From Hydrogenovibrio thermophilus (GTDB taxonomy: Bacteria > Pseudomonadota > Gammaproteobacteria > Thiomicrospirales > Thiomicrospiraceae), in assembly GCF_004028275.1 (NCBI RefSeq), contig NZ_CP035033.1, positions 1,302,001 to 1,366,000 on the forward strand: 64,000 bases of DNA, read 5' to 3'. The translations under genes were made by a program, and so were the position numbers. Below the pieces are notes generated by a model, which did no database searches, had not been told where the DNA came from, and worked only from the letters and a program-made list of their open reading frames with translations. Positions 1 to 8,261 of the stretch are shown here, in pieces. Within the stretch, counting starts at the first letter, position 1, and every line of letters begins with the position of its first letter.

Positions 1-10
1 AAAAAGAAAA

Positions 11-36
11 AACCACCAGGCCTGGTGGTTTTTTAT
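11..36. terminator. Bidirectional terminator built on CCAGGCCTGG
   Basis: A perfect 20-bp palindrome (11-30) has the 10-bp core CCAGGCCTGG at 16-25. A-rich sequence precedes it and a T run follows, so it can end transcription in both directions. It lies about 30 bases past the stop of the minus-strand yebC gene. Confidence 0.85.
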
Positions 37-64
37 ACGTTTGAGAGCGATTAGAAATGCAGCG

Positions 65-784
65 TTACAGTTCGATGTCGAAGTAGACGTTTTGGACGTC
101 GTCTAGGTCTTCGAGCATTTCCAACAGTTTTTCGAACATTTCGCGGTCGTCGTCGTTTTCCAACGGTTTGGTCATTTGTGGCAGGAACTGGATTTCATCG
201 ACTTCGAAATCGATTGAGCCGAAGGCTTCAATCAGTGCAGTTTTGGCTTTGGCGTATTCGGTGTGCGGGACGAATACGCTGATTTTGCCGTCTTCATTTT
301 CAATGTCGGAAACGTCGACGTCGGCCATCAAGAGCGCTTCCAAAACGGCTTCTTCATCCTGACCGGCGAAGACCAGAATCGCCGAATGGTCAAACATATG
401 ACTGACGCTGCCTTGAGTTCCGATTTTACTTTTGGTCTTGGTAAAACAACTGCGCACATCGCCGAAGGTGCGGTTGGGGTTGTCGGTCAGGCATTCGACA
501 ATCACCATGCTGCTGCCCGGTCCATAACCTTCGTAACGGGCCACGGCGAAGTCTTCACCGCCACCGCCTTTGGCTTTGTCGAGCGCTTTGTCGATAACGT
601 GCGCGGGCACTTGAGCTTTTTTGGCGCGTTCGATCAGGCCTTGCAGGGCCAGGTTGCTGTCGGTTTCCGCGCCGCCGCTTTTGGCGCAGACGTAAATTTC
701 ACGACTGAATTTGCTGTAGACTTTGGCTTTGGCGTCAGACGTTTTCGCCATGGATTCTTTGCGGTTTTGGTAAGCTCTACCCAT
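65..784 (-). CDS. yebC: YebC/PmpR family regulator, YeeN type
   Basis: This 239-residue protein belongs to the YebC/TACO1 family, whose members act as DNA-binding regulators or as translation factors that relieve ribosome stalling. The N-terminus (MGRAYQNR, then a [11 protein letters not shown] segment) matches the YeeN-like branch rather than classical YebC, which starts with a GHSKW motif. The middle carries the family signature around [17 protein letters not shown] and a GYGP motif. The C-terminus is acidic ([11 protein letters not shown]). Length is typical. The ATG at 784 follows a GGAAAG ribosome-binding site. A strong terminator follows the gene. The family is certain; the exact role (transcription or translation) cannot be read from sequence. 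Confidence 0.93.
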   Translation of the reverse strand: MGRAYQNRKESMAKTSDAKAKVYSKFSREIYVCAKSGGAETDSNLALQGLIERAKKAQVPAHVIDKALDKAKGGGGEDFAVARYEGYGPGSSMVIVECLTDNPNRTFGDVRSCFTKTKSKIGTQGSVSHMFDHSAILVFAGQDEEAVLEALLMADVDVSDIENEDGKISVFVPHTEYAKAKTALIEAFGSIDFEVDEIQFLPQMTKPLENDDDREMFEKLLEMLEDLDDVQNVYFDIEL

Positions 785-1142
785 CTTGTCTTTCCGTTAT
801 CGTTTTTTGAAAAGTGGAATTTTACACAATAACGTTTTGATGATGCAGGGAATTTAAGACTTCTTAAGTTTGAAAAAGGCGAGAGTAACCCGTTTTTACA
901 TGGGAAACGGTCATGGAAGGGGGTATAATTATCCGCATTGCTTTTACAGGGACGTGAGAGGAAGTTCGTTGAAGGCCCGAAAGCCGGGTGGAAAATTTTA
1001 ACTGTTTCATTTTCAATGAAATTTCGTTAATATTGCCGCCAATTCATCAACCGGCGTTGAGTGGTTCGTGGTAGGCCGCTCCGTAAAGAAGAGTTTGAAT
1101 GATTGATTTAACCGCAAAGCACATCGGGGTTGGGTATAACAC
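785..1142. other. 358-bp intergenic region, divergent control region
   Basis: This separates divergent yebC and the GGDEF response regulator. A TATAAT at 924-929 could be a -10 box for the plus strand, but no good -35 sits 16-18 bases upstream. GC-rich short inverted repeats occur near 970-990. I checked for a c-di-GMP riboswitch because the downstream gene makes c-di-GMP and found no convincing GEMM pattern. No small gene is supported. Confidence 0.4.
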
Positions 1143-2510
1143 ATGAAAATTCTAATTATCGACCCCTCGTTGAGTTATCGGGAACTGATTAAAGAAATTT
1201 TGTCCACCGAGGACGTCACCGTCATCGAGGCGAAAAGTGGTGAGGATGCGCTCGCTTACCTGAAAAAAGAGATTCCGAATGCGATCAGCATTTCTCATGA
1301 ACTCGGGGATATGGACAGCTTTAAGTTTCTGCGTAAGTTGAAGCTGAAAGAGGTGCTGAGCAATATTCCGAAGTTTTTGCTCACGTCCAATGCCTCTCAG
1401 GATTTCAAACGTTCGGCCTATGATGCCGGGTTTACCGAAATCTTTTTGAAATCCGACATTCAAACCTTAAAGCGCGCGTTGCGCAGCTTGATGCTGTATG
1501 CCACCACCAATATTTCCGCTCGGGTGTTGTACATTGAAGACACCCAAAGCACCGCGGATTACACCAGTCACATCATGGCTTCGGCCGGCTGGGAAGTTAC
1601 CCACGTTAAAAGCGGGGAAGCCGCCGCCGAGATTCTCGATAAGAAAAAACGCTATTTTGATTTGGTGGTGACCGACCTGGTATTGGAAGGTTCCATCAGT
1701 GGTATTGGCCTCATCAACCTGATTCGTCAAGGGCATGAAGACATTCGCAATATTCCGATTCTGGCGGTCTCCGGCTGGAACGATTTGTTGCGGCAGGTTT
1801 ATGTCCTGAAGCATGGGGCGGGGGATTTTATCGCCAAACCGTTCCATGAAACCGATTTTCTGGCGCGGGCCATCAACCTGATTCTGAACAAAAAACGTTT
1901 CGACGAATCCAAAGCGGCTCAAAAAGCGCTGTATTTAAAAGCGAACCTGGATGTGGCCACCGGGCTGAATAATCGTCACTTCATCGAAGAGTTCGGTGAC
2001 AAAATGGTTCAGGAGTCCATCGAGAACAACGAAGGTGTCTCCTTGATGATTCTTGACATCGATTACTTCAAAACCATCAACGATTCCATGGGGCATGCCG
2101 CAGGGGATTTGGTTTTGAAGCAAATTTCGACGTTGGTGAAAAGCATGTGTCGCTCCACCGACATTGTCGTCCGTTACGGCGGGGATGAACTGGTGGTATT
2201 GATGCCAGGCTGCAATCACGATGAGGCGTTTGAACGGGCCGAGTCGCTGCGTCAGCAGGTTTCCGAATTAAGTCCGGGCGGCATTGATGTCTCTGTCAGT
2301 GTGGGAGTGGCCAGTCATGATAAGCGGGTGGCGATGGAGTTGGTGGCGTTATTGAAGAATTTGAATCAGACGCCGCATGATGAAGTGGTATTGGATTACG
2401 AGACGTTGTTCCGTGCGGCGGATCATTCTCTGTATGCGGCCAAGCAAGCCGGACGCAATAAAGTCTGTATGAATAACTTGCTGGAACGGACTGAGTCGTT
2501 TTCGTCCTGA
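1143..2510 (+). CDS. Two-receiver response regulator with GGDEF domain (diguanylate cyclase, PleD-like layout)
   Basis: A 455-residue cytoplasmic protein with REC (1-120), REC (126-250) and GGDEF (265-445) domains, the layout of PleD. It should make c-di-GMP from two GTP when phosphorylated. The second receiver is complete: E132/D133 acid pocket, phospho-acceptor D178, S210 and K232. The first receiver has no aspartate at the expected site (the strand ends ISISHEL, residues 48-54), so it is probably a pseudoreceiver used for dimerisation. The catalytic loop is GGDEL (346-350), a tolerated variant, and an intact RxxD inhibitory site (R337-D340) lies five residues before it, predicting product inhibition. 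No histidine kinase is adjacent, so the partner kinase is unknown. Confidence 0.92.
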   Translation: MKILIIDPSLSYRELIKEILSTEDVTVIEAKSGEDALAYLKKEIPNAISISHELGDMDSFKFLRKLKLKEVLSNIPKFLLTSNASQDFKRSAYDAGFTEIFLKSDIQTLKRALRSLMLYATTNISARVLYIEDTQSTADYTSHIMASAGWEVTHVKSGEAAAEILDKKKRYFDLVVTDLVLEGSISGIGLINLIRQGHEDIRNIPILAVSGWNDLLRQVYVLKHGAGDFIAKPFHETDFLARAINLILNKKRFDESKAAQKALYLKANLDVATGLNNRHFIEEFGDKMVQESIENNEGVSLMILDIDYFKTINDSMGHAAGDLVLKQISTLVKSMCRSTDIVVRYGGDELVVLMPGCNHDEAFERAESLRQQVSELSPGGIDVSVSVGVASHDKRVAMELVALLKNLNQTPHDEVVLDYETLFRAADHSLYAAKQAGRNKVCMNNLLERTESFSS

Positions 2511-2543
2511 AACGTCAAAATGGAAATATAATCGGTATCAATG

Positions 2544-2570
2544 AAAAACGCCCAGGCCTGGGCGTTTTTT
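2544..2570. terminator. Terminator between convergent genes, with CCAGGCCTGG core (2552-2561)
   Basis: AAAAACGC, the palindrome, then GCG and a T run form a perfect symmetrical hairpin with A and T tracts on both sides. It serves the GGDEF regulator (plus) and phnA (minus). It is one of the cleanest extended versions of the repeated palindrome. Confidence 0.9.
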
Positions 2571-2615
2571 GGTTTTGAAGAAAAGCGTTTTCTCTGTGTT
2601 CGTTTCGAAACGTCT

Positions 2616-3185
2616 TTACGCTTTCTTCAAATAAGCGGCGACCAGAACGATTTGGGTGCCGTTGACTTTCCCTTCAATGTGCAACGGGTTATCGGTCAAG
2701 TGGATGTTTTTCACCAGGGTGCCGCGCTTTGCGGTGAAGCCGGCGCCTTTGACATCCAAATCTTTAATCAGGGTGACATCATCACCTTCCTGCAAGGTGT
2801 TGCCATTACTGTCTTTGTGGACGATGGCATCGTCGTCGTCATCCGGCAAACCGGCATCGGCCCAAGCCTTGGTTTCTTCTTCCAGATACATCATGTCTAG
2901 CAAGTCCTGCGGCCAGCCTTCGGCACGCAGGGCATTCAACAGGCGGTAAGCCATGACTTGAACCGCCGGAACCGGCGACCACATGCTGTCGTTCAAGCAA
3001 CGCCAGTGGTTGGCATCCATCGTGTCCGGCGATTCGATTTGGCTTTTGCAGGTGCCGCATACCAAAATCGCCTGATCGGCGGAACCGTCCGAAGGCGGCA
3101 CTTCATAAACGCTCAGGTGGTCGGTTGCGCCACACAGTTCACATTTTGAACCGCTTCTTTCTTGCAGGGTTTGTTCAATGCTCAT
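2616..3185 (-). CDS. phnA: PhnA/YjdM family zinc-ribbon protein
   Basis: This 189-residue protein belongs to the PhnA (YjdM) family, historically linked to alkylphosphonate use but without an established enzymatic role in most bacteria. An N-terminal zinc ribbon is visible (CELCGA near 13-18, CGTC near 45-48). A central acidic DDDDD stretch is followed by the conserved C-terminal SH3-like domain (DSNGNTLQEGDDVTLIKDLDVKG). The start at 3185 is chosen because AAGGAA sits 5 bases upstream; an in-frame upstream start would add 12 basic residues with no ribosome site. There are no phn genes nearby, so a phosphonate role is not supported by context. Confidence 0.9.
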   Translation of the reverse strand: MSIEQTLQERSGSKCELCGATDHLSVYEVPPSDGSADQAILVCGTCKSQIESPDTMDANHWRCLNDSMWSPVPAVQVMAYRLLNALRAEGWPQDLLDMMYLEEETKAWADAGLPDDDDDAIVHKDSNGNTLQEGDDVTLIKDLDVKGAGFTAKRGTLVKNIHLTDNPLHIEGKVNGTQIVLVAAYLKKA

Positions 3186-3511
3186 TTTGTTTCCTTTTCT
3201 AATTCGGGGCTTATTATGCACAAATGCGTTGTTTTTGAAAGAGAATGTCTGAGAAGAGTCACGTTAGGTATGAAAAAAGACGCCTTTTGAAGAGGTCATC
3301 TCGAATTGAAAAAAATTTACTGAAAACGGTTTGAAAACCCGCTGATTTTCGTGCTAATGCTTATTTTTCATACGCTTATTGAGGGCTTTTGACGGTCTGG
3401 CTTAAGGCTTTTTTTTGGACCGGAAAACCGTTAGAATAAAGTCTAACCAAAACCGCATTTCGGGTGAATTTCGTTGTTAATCCTAACGCTTCAGAGTGTG
3501 ACGAATATTAG
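3186..3511. other. 326-bp divergent intergenic region
   Basis: AT-rich spacer between phnA and the J-domain gene. A perfect inverted repeat, GTTAGA-N6-TCTAAC, lies at 3430-3447 and could be an operator or part of the downstream promoter. No convincing sigma-70 pair, RNA gene or small ORF was found. Confidence 0.35.
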
Positions 3512-4294
3512 ATGCTGAATAATCGTTACGATACATCCAAAGACTACTTTGCATTGCTCGGTGTTCATCATCAGGCTTGTGATAAAACGATTAAGCAAGC
3601 TTATCGAAAGATGGCTCGACGCTACCACCCCGACGTCTCCAAAATTCACAATGCCACCGAAAAGTTTCAAGAAATTTCCGAAGCCTACGAAGTGTTGACC
3701 AAATTCAAGGATGCTTACTGGCGGGATTTCTGCCGCCAGAACCGCAAATCCTATTCATCGAGTCAACCCCATTCGCATAATGCATCGCAACGGCAGCGTT
3801 CCGAGTCGAGCGGGCCTTATCAATGGCGAAAACAGCGCCCGATTCGAGGTAAGGATCGCATCATCACTTATCCGCTGACGTTGCGTTATGCGATACGGCT
3901 GTTGAAAATCGGTTATTTTTACATTCCCGGTTTGAAAGTGAAAATGAGGTTCACCCGAGAAGCGTTCATGAATAAAACCTTCCGCTTGAAAGGCAAAGGC
4001 TATCAAGGTCTGTTCGGTGGCGAACCGGGAGATTATCTGGTGAAATTCCAGCTTAAACTGGATTCGCTGAAATGGGAGCTCAAAGGGTGTGATATCTACG
4101 GTACCATCCAGGTGCCGAGCACGTTGCTGGTGCCGGGTACGAAACTCGATCTGGAGTCGCCCGCCGGCAGCATGAAAGTGACCGTTCCGGTCAATTATTC
4201 TCCGCACGAATACATTCTGATTGAAAACATGGGGTTACCCGGCGATGAGGCCAATGTCCCCGGTCATCTCTATGCAAAATTGATTGCCGCATAA
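3512..4294 (+). CDS. J-domain co-chaperone (DnaJ/CbpA-like, no zinc finger)
   Basis: A 260-residue protein with an N-terminal J domain (about 11-75) carrying the HPD motif at 39-41, which stimulates DnaK ATPase. A short basic/serine-rich linker (about 80-110) replaces the Gly/Phe region. A single DnaJ C-terminal substrate-binding domain (about 115-255) follows, with [15 protein letters not shown] typical of that fold. The cysteine-rich zinc finger is absent, and the protein is shorter than CbpA (about 306 residues), so one C-terminal barrel may be reduced. It lies 35 bases upstream of clpS, which suggests a shared proteostasis transcript. It is not the main DnaJ. Confidence 0.88.
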   Translation: MLNNRYDTSKDYFALLGVHHQACDKTIKQAYRKMARRYHPDVSKIHNATEKFQEISEAYEVLTKFKDAYWRDFCRQNRKSYSSSQPHSHNASQRQRSESSGPYQWRKQRPIRGKDRIITYPLTLRYAIRLLKIGYFYIPGLKVKMRFTREAFMNKTFRLKGKGYQGLFGGEPGDYLVKFQLKLDSLKWELKGCDIYGTIQVPSTLLVPGTKLDLESPAGSMKVTVPVNYSPHEYILIENMGLPGDEANVPGHLYAKLIAA

Positions 4295-4329
4295 CGCCGG
4301 CTCTGTTAAATTAAATCTAAGGAACTCGA

Positions 4330-4644
4330 ATGGCAAGTCAACCTTTTCAAGATGACGGCGTGGTGCTGGAAACCGAACGCCCGGCCGTCAAACCACCGAA
4401 ACGTTATCAGGTGGTGTTGTTGAATGACGACTTTACGCCGATGGATTTTGTAGTGGACGTATTAATGCGCTTTTTTGGCATGGACGAAGCCAAAGCCAAT
4501 GCCGTGATGTTGGCGGTGCATACCCAAGGAAAGGGCGTCTGTGGCGTATACAGTCGGGAAGTGGCTGAAATGAAGGTGATGCAAGTGAATCAATATGCGA
4601 GAGAGCATCAACATCCTCTGCAGTGCGAAATGGAGGTGGTTTAA
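4330..4644 (+). CDS. clpS: ClpS adaptor for the N-end rule
   Basis: This 104-residue adaptor binds the ClpA N-domain and delivers proteins with Leu, Phe, Tyr or Trp at their N-terminus to ClpAP. The flexible N-terminal tail (1-22) is followed by the core fold with the [17 protein letters not shown] signature (26-42) and the helix around [17 protein letters not shown]. The stop codon abuts the clpA start without a spacer, giving tight co-expression. Aat, which makes N-end-rule substrates, is encoded only 2.7 kb away. Confidence 0.97.
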   Translation: MASQPFQDDGVVLETERPAVKPPKRYQVVLLNDDFTPMDFVVDVLMRFFGMDEAKANAVMLAVHTQGKGVCGVYSREVAEMKVMQVNQYAREHQHPLQCEMEVV

Positions 4645-6894
4645 ATGTTAAGCAAGGAATTGCAGTTAACGCTTAGCAATGCGTTCAGCTTGGCGAACGA
4701 ATACGAACACGAATATGTGACGCTTGAGCACCTATTGTTGGAGTTGCTCGGGTTGCCTTCTGTGCGCGAAGCCATCGAAGCTTGCGGTGTCAAGCCGAAC
4801 ATGATTGAAACCGAATTGGAAAAATACCTGGACGCGGAAGGCACCGGTCACAAAGTAGAAGAGTTGCTGCCGACCATGGCGTTCCAGCGCGTGATTGAGC
4901 GCGCCATTTATCTGGTGCAATCCAATGGCTATGCCGAAGTGACCGGTTTGCACGTTTTAGCGTCGCTTTATTCCGAGCAAGACTCTCAAGCCGTGTACAT
5001 TCTGGAAAGCTGCGGCGTGCATCGTGTCGATATCCTCAGCTACCTTTCGCACGGCGTGACCGCGCAACAGCAGGAAGATTTTCTGTCCAGCTCGCCAACG
5101 GAAGAAGGCGTGGAAGACACTCAAACGGCGGAGCCGGAAAATGATCCGATTGCCAATTTCAGCTTGAATTTAAACGCCGAAGTCGAACAAGGACGCATCG
5201 ACCCGATTATCGGTCGCCAGTGGGAATTGACGCGGACGCTGGAAGTGTTAAGCCGCCGTCGTAAAAATAATCCACTGTTGGTCGGTGAACCGGGGGTCGG
5301 GAAAACCGCCGTGGCGGAAGGCTTGGCGCATAAAATCGTCAGCGGTGATGTGCCGGAACAACTGCTCGACGCGGAAGTGTTCAGCTTGGACATGGGTGCG
5401 TTGTTGGCGGGCACGCGTTATCGCGGGGATTTCGAGAAACGTTTCAAAGGCCTGCTGAAAGCGCTGGAAGAAAAACCTCACGCGATTTTGTTCATTGATG
5501 AAATTCACACCATTATCGGTGCCGGAGCGGTGCAAGGCGGCGCGATGGACGCATCCAACCTGATGAAACCGGCGTTGTCGTCCGGTAAGTTGCGTTGTAT
5601 CGGCGCGACCACCTATGAAGAATACCGTGGTATTTTCGAAAAAGACCGCGCTTTGGCGCGCCGCTTCCAGAAAATCGACGTACGCGAACCGACCAATCAG
5701 GAAACCTTTGATATTTTGAAAGGGCTGAAGTCGCAGTTCGAATCGCACCACAATGTCAAATACACCTTGCCGGCGTTGAAAACGGCGGTGGACTTGTCGG
5801 CACGTTACATTACCGACCGTCATCTGCCGGATAAGGCGATTGATGTGATCGACGAAGCCGGCGCGAAACAGGCGCTGATGCCGAAAAGCAAACGCCGCAA
5901 ACAAATTTCCGTGGCGGAGATTCAACAGATTGTCGCCAATATTGCGCGCATTCCCGTGTCGCAAATCACCCAAAAAGAAAAAGACAAACTGTCTTCGCTG
6001 GAAAGCAGCTTGCAACGGGTGGTCTTTGGACAGGATGAAGCCATTCATAAAGTGGTGGCGTCCATCAAGTTGGCGCGTTCCGGTTTGAACGAACCGAATC
6101 GTCCGACGGCGTCCTTCCTGTTTGCCGGGCCGACTGGGGTCGGGAAAACCGAGTTGACGCAACAGTTGGCGAAACACCTGGGCATCGAGTTGTTACGTTA
6201 CGATATGTCCGAATACATGGAAGCCCATTCGGTGTCGCGCTTGATTGGGGCGCCGCCGGGGTATGTCGGGTTTGACCAGGGTGGTTTATTGACCGAAGCG
6301 GTCAATAAACATCCGCATTCGGTGGTGTTACTGGATGAAATCGAAAAGGCGCACCCGGATGTGTTTAATTTGCTGTTGCAGGTGATGGATAACGGCACCT
6401 TGACCGACAACAACGGCCGTAAAGCTGACTTCCGAAACGTGATTCTGATTATGACGTCGAATGTTGGCGCGGAAGCGGCTTCGCGTGCCAGCATCGGCTT
6501 TACCGAGCAGGATCATACGCTGGACTTCCAAAGCGAATTGAAGAAGGTGTTTACACCGGAGTTTCGAAATCGTCTCGATGCGGTGGTGCAGTTCAATCGA
6601 TTGTCGTCCGAAATCATGGGCTCGGTGGTCAACAAGTTCATCTATGCGTTGGAGAACAGCTTGCAGGATAAGAAAGTGTCCATTGAATTGACGTCTGCGG
6701 CACGTGCCTGGCTGGCGAAAGAAGGTTACGATCCGTTTATGGGTGCGAGACCGATGGGGCGTCTGGTGCAGGAGAAAATCAAACAGCCGTTGGCGGAAAT
6801 GCTGTTGTTTGGTGACTTGCAGGACGGCGGCCGTGTCATCATCGATATCGAGAACGACACGATTCAGTTGAAAGCCGATGAACTGGTTGAGTAA
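4645..6894 (+). CDS. clpA: ClpA, ATP-dependent unfoldase of ClpAP
   Basis: A 749-residue AAA+ unfoldase that threads substrates into ClpP. Visible are an N-domain (1-145), a first nucleotide-binding domain with Walker A GEPGVGKT and Walker B AILFIDEIHT, and a second with GPTGVGKTE and SVVLLDEIEKAHPD. The GYVG pore loop is present (GAPPGYVGFDQGG). Length matches E. coli ClpA (758). The start directly follows the clpS stop, with a GGAGG-like site in the clpS tail (AATGGAGGTGG). clpP is not in the window. Confidence 0.97.
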   Translation: MLSKELQLTLSNAFSLANEYEHEYVTLEHLLLELLGLPSVREAIEACGVKPNMIETELEKYLDAEGTGHKVEELLPTMAFQRVIERAIYLVQSNGYAEVTGLHVLASLYSEQDSQAVYILESCGVHRVDILSYLSHGVTAQQQEDFLSSSPTEEGVEDTQTAEPENDPIANFSLNLNAEVEQGRIDPIIGRQWELTRTLEVLSRRRKNNPLLVGEPGVGKTAVAEGLAHKIVSGDVPEQLLDAEVFSLDMGALLAGTRYRGDFEKRFKGLLKALEEKPHAILFIDEIHTIIGAGAVQGGAMDASNLMKPALSSGKLRCIGATTYEEYRGIFEKDRALARRFQKIDVREPTNQETFDILKGLKSQFESHHNVKYTLPALKTAVDLSARYITDRHLPDKAIDVIDEAGAKQALMPKSKRRKQISVAEIQQIVANIARIPVSQITQKEKDKLSSLESSLQRVVFGQDEAIHKVVASIKLARSGLNEPNRPTASFLFAGPTGVGKTELTQQLAKHLGIELLRYDMSEYMEAHSVSRLIGAPPGYVGFDQGGLLTEAVNKHPHSVVLLDEIEKAHPDVFNLLLQVMDNGTLTDNNGRKADFRNVILIMTSNVGAEAASRASIGFTEQDHTLDFQSELKKVFTPEFRNRLDAVVQFNRLSSEIMGSVVNKFIYALENSLQDKKVSIELTSAARAWLAKEGYDPFMGARPMGRLVQEKIKQPLAEMLLFGDLQDGGRVIIDIENDTIQLKADELVE

Positions 6895-6928
6895 GGCGAA
6901 TCGGCGTTAAGTCATTACTTTCAGATAT

Positions 6929-6957
6929 AAAAAAACCGCTTTTCAGCGGTTTTTTTA
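6929..6957. terminator. Rho-independent terminator between clpA and infA
   Basis: A AAAACCGCT/AGCGGTTTT stem with a TTTC loop has A and T runs on opposite sides, so it can stop both clpSA (plus) and infA (minus). Confidence 0.9.
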
Positions 6958-6990
6958 GTTTTTACATTGGGCTGTCAAAGTTTGCGGGAG

Positions 6991-7209
6991 TTATTTCCCG
7001 CGGTAAGTGATGCGACCTTTGGTCAGGTCGTAAGGCGTCAATTCAACCTTAACTTTGTCACCCGCCAGGATGCGGATGTAGTTCTTACGCATGCGTCCGG
7101 AGATGTGCGCCAAGATTTCGTGGCCGTTTTCCAAACGAACTTTAAACATGGTATTCGGCAAAGTTTCAATGACTTCACCATCAAATTCGATGACATCTTG
7201 TTTTGACAT
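6991..7209 (-). CDS. infA: Translation initiation factor IF-1
   Basis: The 72-residue OB-fold protein is near-universal in sequence ([37 protein letters not shown] end). It binds the 30S A site during initiation. The clpA-infA-aat neighbourhood is conserved in gammaproteobacteria. A perfect-spacing sigma-70 promoter lies just upstream, so it can be expressed apart from aat. Confidence 0.98.
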   Translation of the reverse strand: MSKQDVIEFDGEVIETLPNTMFKVRLENGHEILAHISGRMRKNYIRILAGDKVKVELTPYDLTKGRITYRGK

Positions 7210-7252
7210 AGAGATTATTAGCTTTTAGTGCCCCTGTAAAAAATAAGCGGCG

Positions 7253-7281
7253 ATTATAGCAGAGGGATTGTTTTTATTCAA
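7253..7281 (-). promoter_or_regulatory. Sigma-70 promoter of infA
   Basis: On the minus strand TTGAAT (7276-7281), a 17-bp spacer and TATAAT (7253-7258) match the consensus closely, about 45 bases upstream of the infA start. Confidence 0.8.
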
Positions 7282-7313
7282 GATTTTGTCATTTTTAGAA
7301 TCGCCGGAACGTG

Positions 7314-8069
7314 TTAGGGCGCGTCGACGCTGTTCTCGGGAAGAAAAGCACGGTCCCAGGCCTGGTCGAATTGCCATTTTCGGGCCGGAAATGGTTTGGC
7401 CGTGTCTTCCCGGAGCAGGCTTTCAAAGTGCTCGCGTGAAATCAGGCGGGCGCCGAGTGATTTGAGGTGTTCGGTTTCCATCTGGGTGTCGATGATGCGA
7501 AAGCCCCAGGCTTTGAGTTGCTGGCACAGCGCCACCAAGGCGACTTTGGAAGCATCATTCATTTTGGCAAACATGGATTCGCCGAAAAAGACCTTGCCGA
7601 TGGCGACGCCGTAAAGTCCGCCGACCAGTTGATCCTGGTGCCAGACTTCGACCGAGTGGGCATGACCGGATTGATGCAGGCGGCTGTAAGCTTGTAGCAT
7701 CTCGTCGGAAATCCAGGTGCCATCCTGACCAGGCCTGGGCGTTTCCGCGCATTGGCGCATGACGTCGCCGAATGCCTGATCCAATGTGACGGTGAATTGT
7801 TGTTTTCGGATGGTTTTCACCAGGCTGCGCCGCACTTTGAGTGAATCGATAAATAAGACCGAACGCGGGTTTGGCGTCCACCATAAAATGGGGTCGTCTT
7901 CATTAAACCAGGGGAAAATGCCTTTGCTATAAGCGGTCAACAACCATTCGGGCGTCAAATCGCCGCCGATGGCTAACAAACCGTCCGGCTGTGCCAGCGC
8001 ATAATGGGTCGGCGGAAAGACCACCGGTTCGGTGTCGAGCCAAAAAGGTTGGTGAATTGACTTGGTCAT
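7314..8069 (-). CDS. aat: Leucyl/phenylalanyl-tRNA-protein transferase
   Basis: This 251-residue enzyme adds Leu or Phe from charged tRNA to proteins starting with Lys or Arg, creating N-degrons for ClpS-ClpAP. Conserved blocks are present: FPPTHYALAQPDGLLAIGGDL (19-39), YSKGIFPWFNEDDPILWWTPNPR (47-69), and HSVEVW with GGLYGVAIGKVFFGESMF. It completes a functional set with clpS and clpA nearby. Two exact copies of CCAGGCCTGG lie inside the gene (7356 and 7729), unusual for one short ORF. Confidence 0.97.
   Translation of the reverse strand: MTKSIHQPFWLDTEPVVFPPTHYALAQPDGLLAIGGDLTPEWLLTAYSKGIFPWFNEDDPILWWTPNPRSVLFIDSLKVRRSLVKTIRKQQFTVTLDQAFGDVMRQCAETPRPGQDGTWISDEMLQAYSRLHQSGHAHSVEVWHQDQLVGGLYGVAIGKVFFGESMFAKMNDASKVALVALCQQLKAWGFRIIDTQMETEHLKSLGARLISREHFESLLREDTAKPFPARKWQFDQAWDRAFLPENSVDAP
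7356..7365. repeat. CCAGGCCTGG copy inside aat
   Basis: Exact 10-bp palindrome in the 3' part of aat; flank continues TCG as in several intergenic copies. Confidence 0.95.
7729..7738. repeat. CCAGGCCTGG copy inside aat
   Basis: Exact palindrome, second copy in aat, flanked by GA on the left and GCGTTT on the right, which matches the extended consensus. Confidence 0.95.
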
Positions 8070-8199
8070 TGGAAATTATCTGAATTCAGCATGCGATTTA
8101 TCATAGAATATGCGGCTATTATAACCAATGAAATCAGGCCGTGAATTCGCAATACCTCTTCCAGGGTGCGAAAACGCAAATATAAAATGCGGAAATGAA

Positions 8200-8209
8200 C
8201 CAGGCCTGG
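8200..8209. repeat. CCAGGCCTGG copy between aat and dnaE
   Basis: Exact palindrome in the divergent spacer, 53 bases before the dnaE start. It is one of the few intergenic copies not placed after a stop codon. Confidence 0.95.
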
Positions 8210-8261
8210 TGAAAACGCACTGTATTGTTGAGATAAAAATAACGGTTCCCTTAGTTTATAT

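Noticed and set aside
263-832. Long plus-strand ORF opposite yebC
   Set aside because: It is a shadow of yebC; the composition mirrors the complementary coding frame and no ribosome site is present. The same applies to the many long antisense frames over dnaE, clpA, pnp, actP, acnB and purB.
785-1142. c-di-GMP riboswitch ahead of the GGDEF regulator
   Set aside because: The short AACCGCAAAG and GGTAGGCCG-like strings do not assemble into the GEMM fold; no tetraloop-receptor arrangement was found.
3430-3447. attC-like core pair GTTAGA/TCTAAC before the J-domain gene
   Set aside because: Too short, with a 6-base loop and no L boxes; the surrounding genes are core genes.
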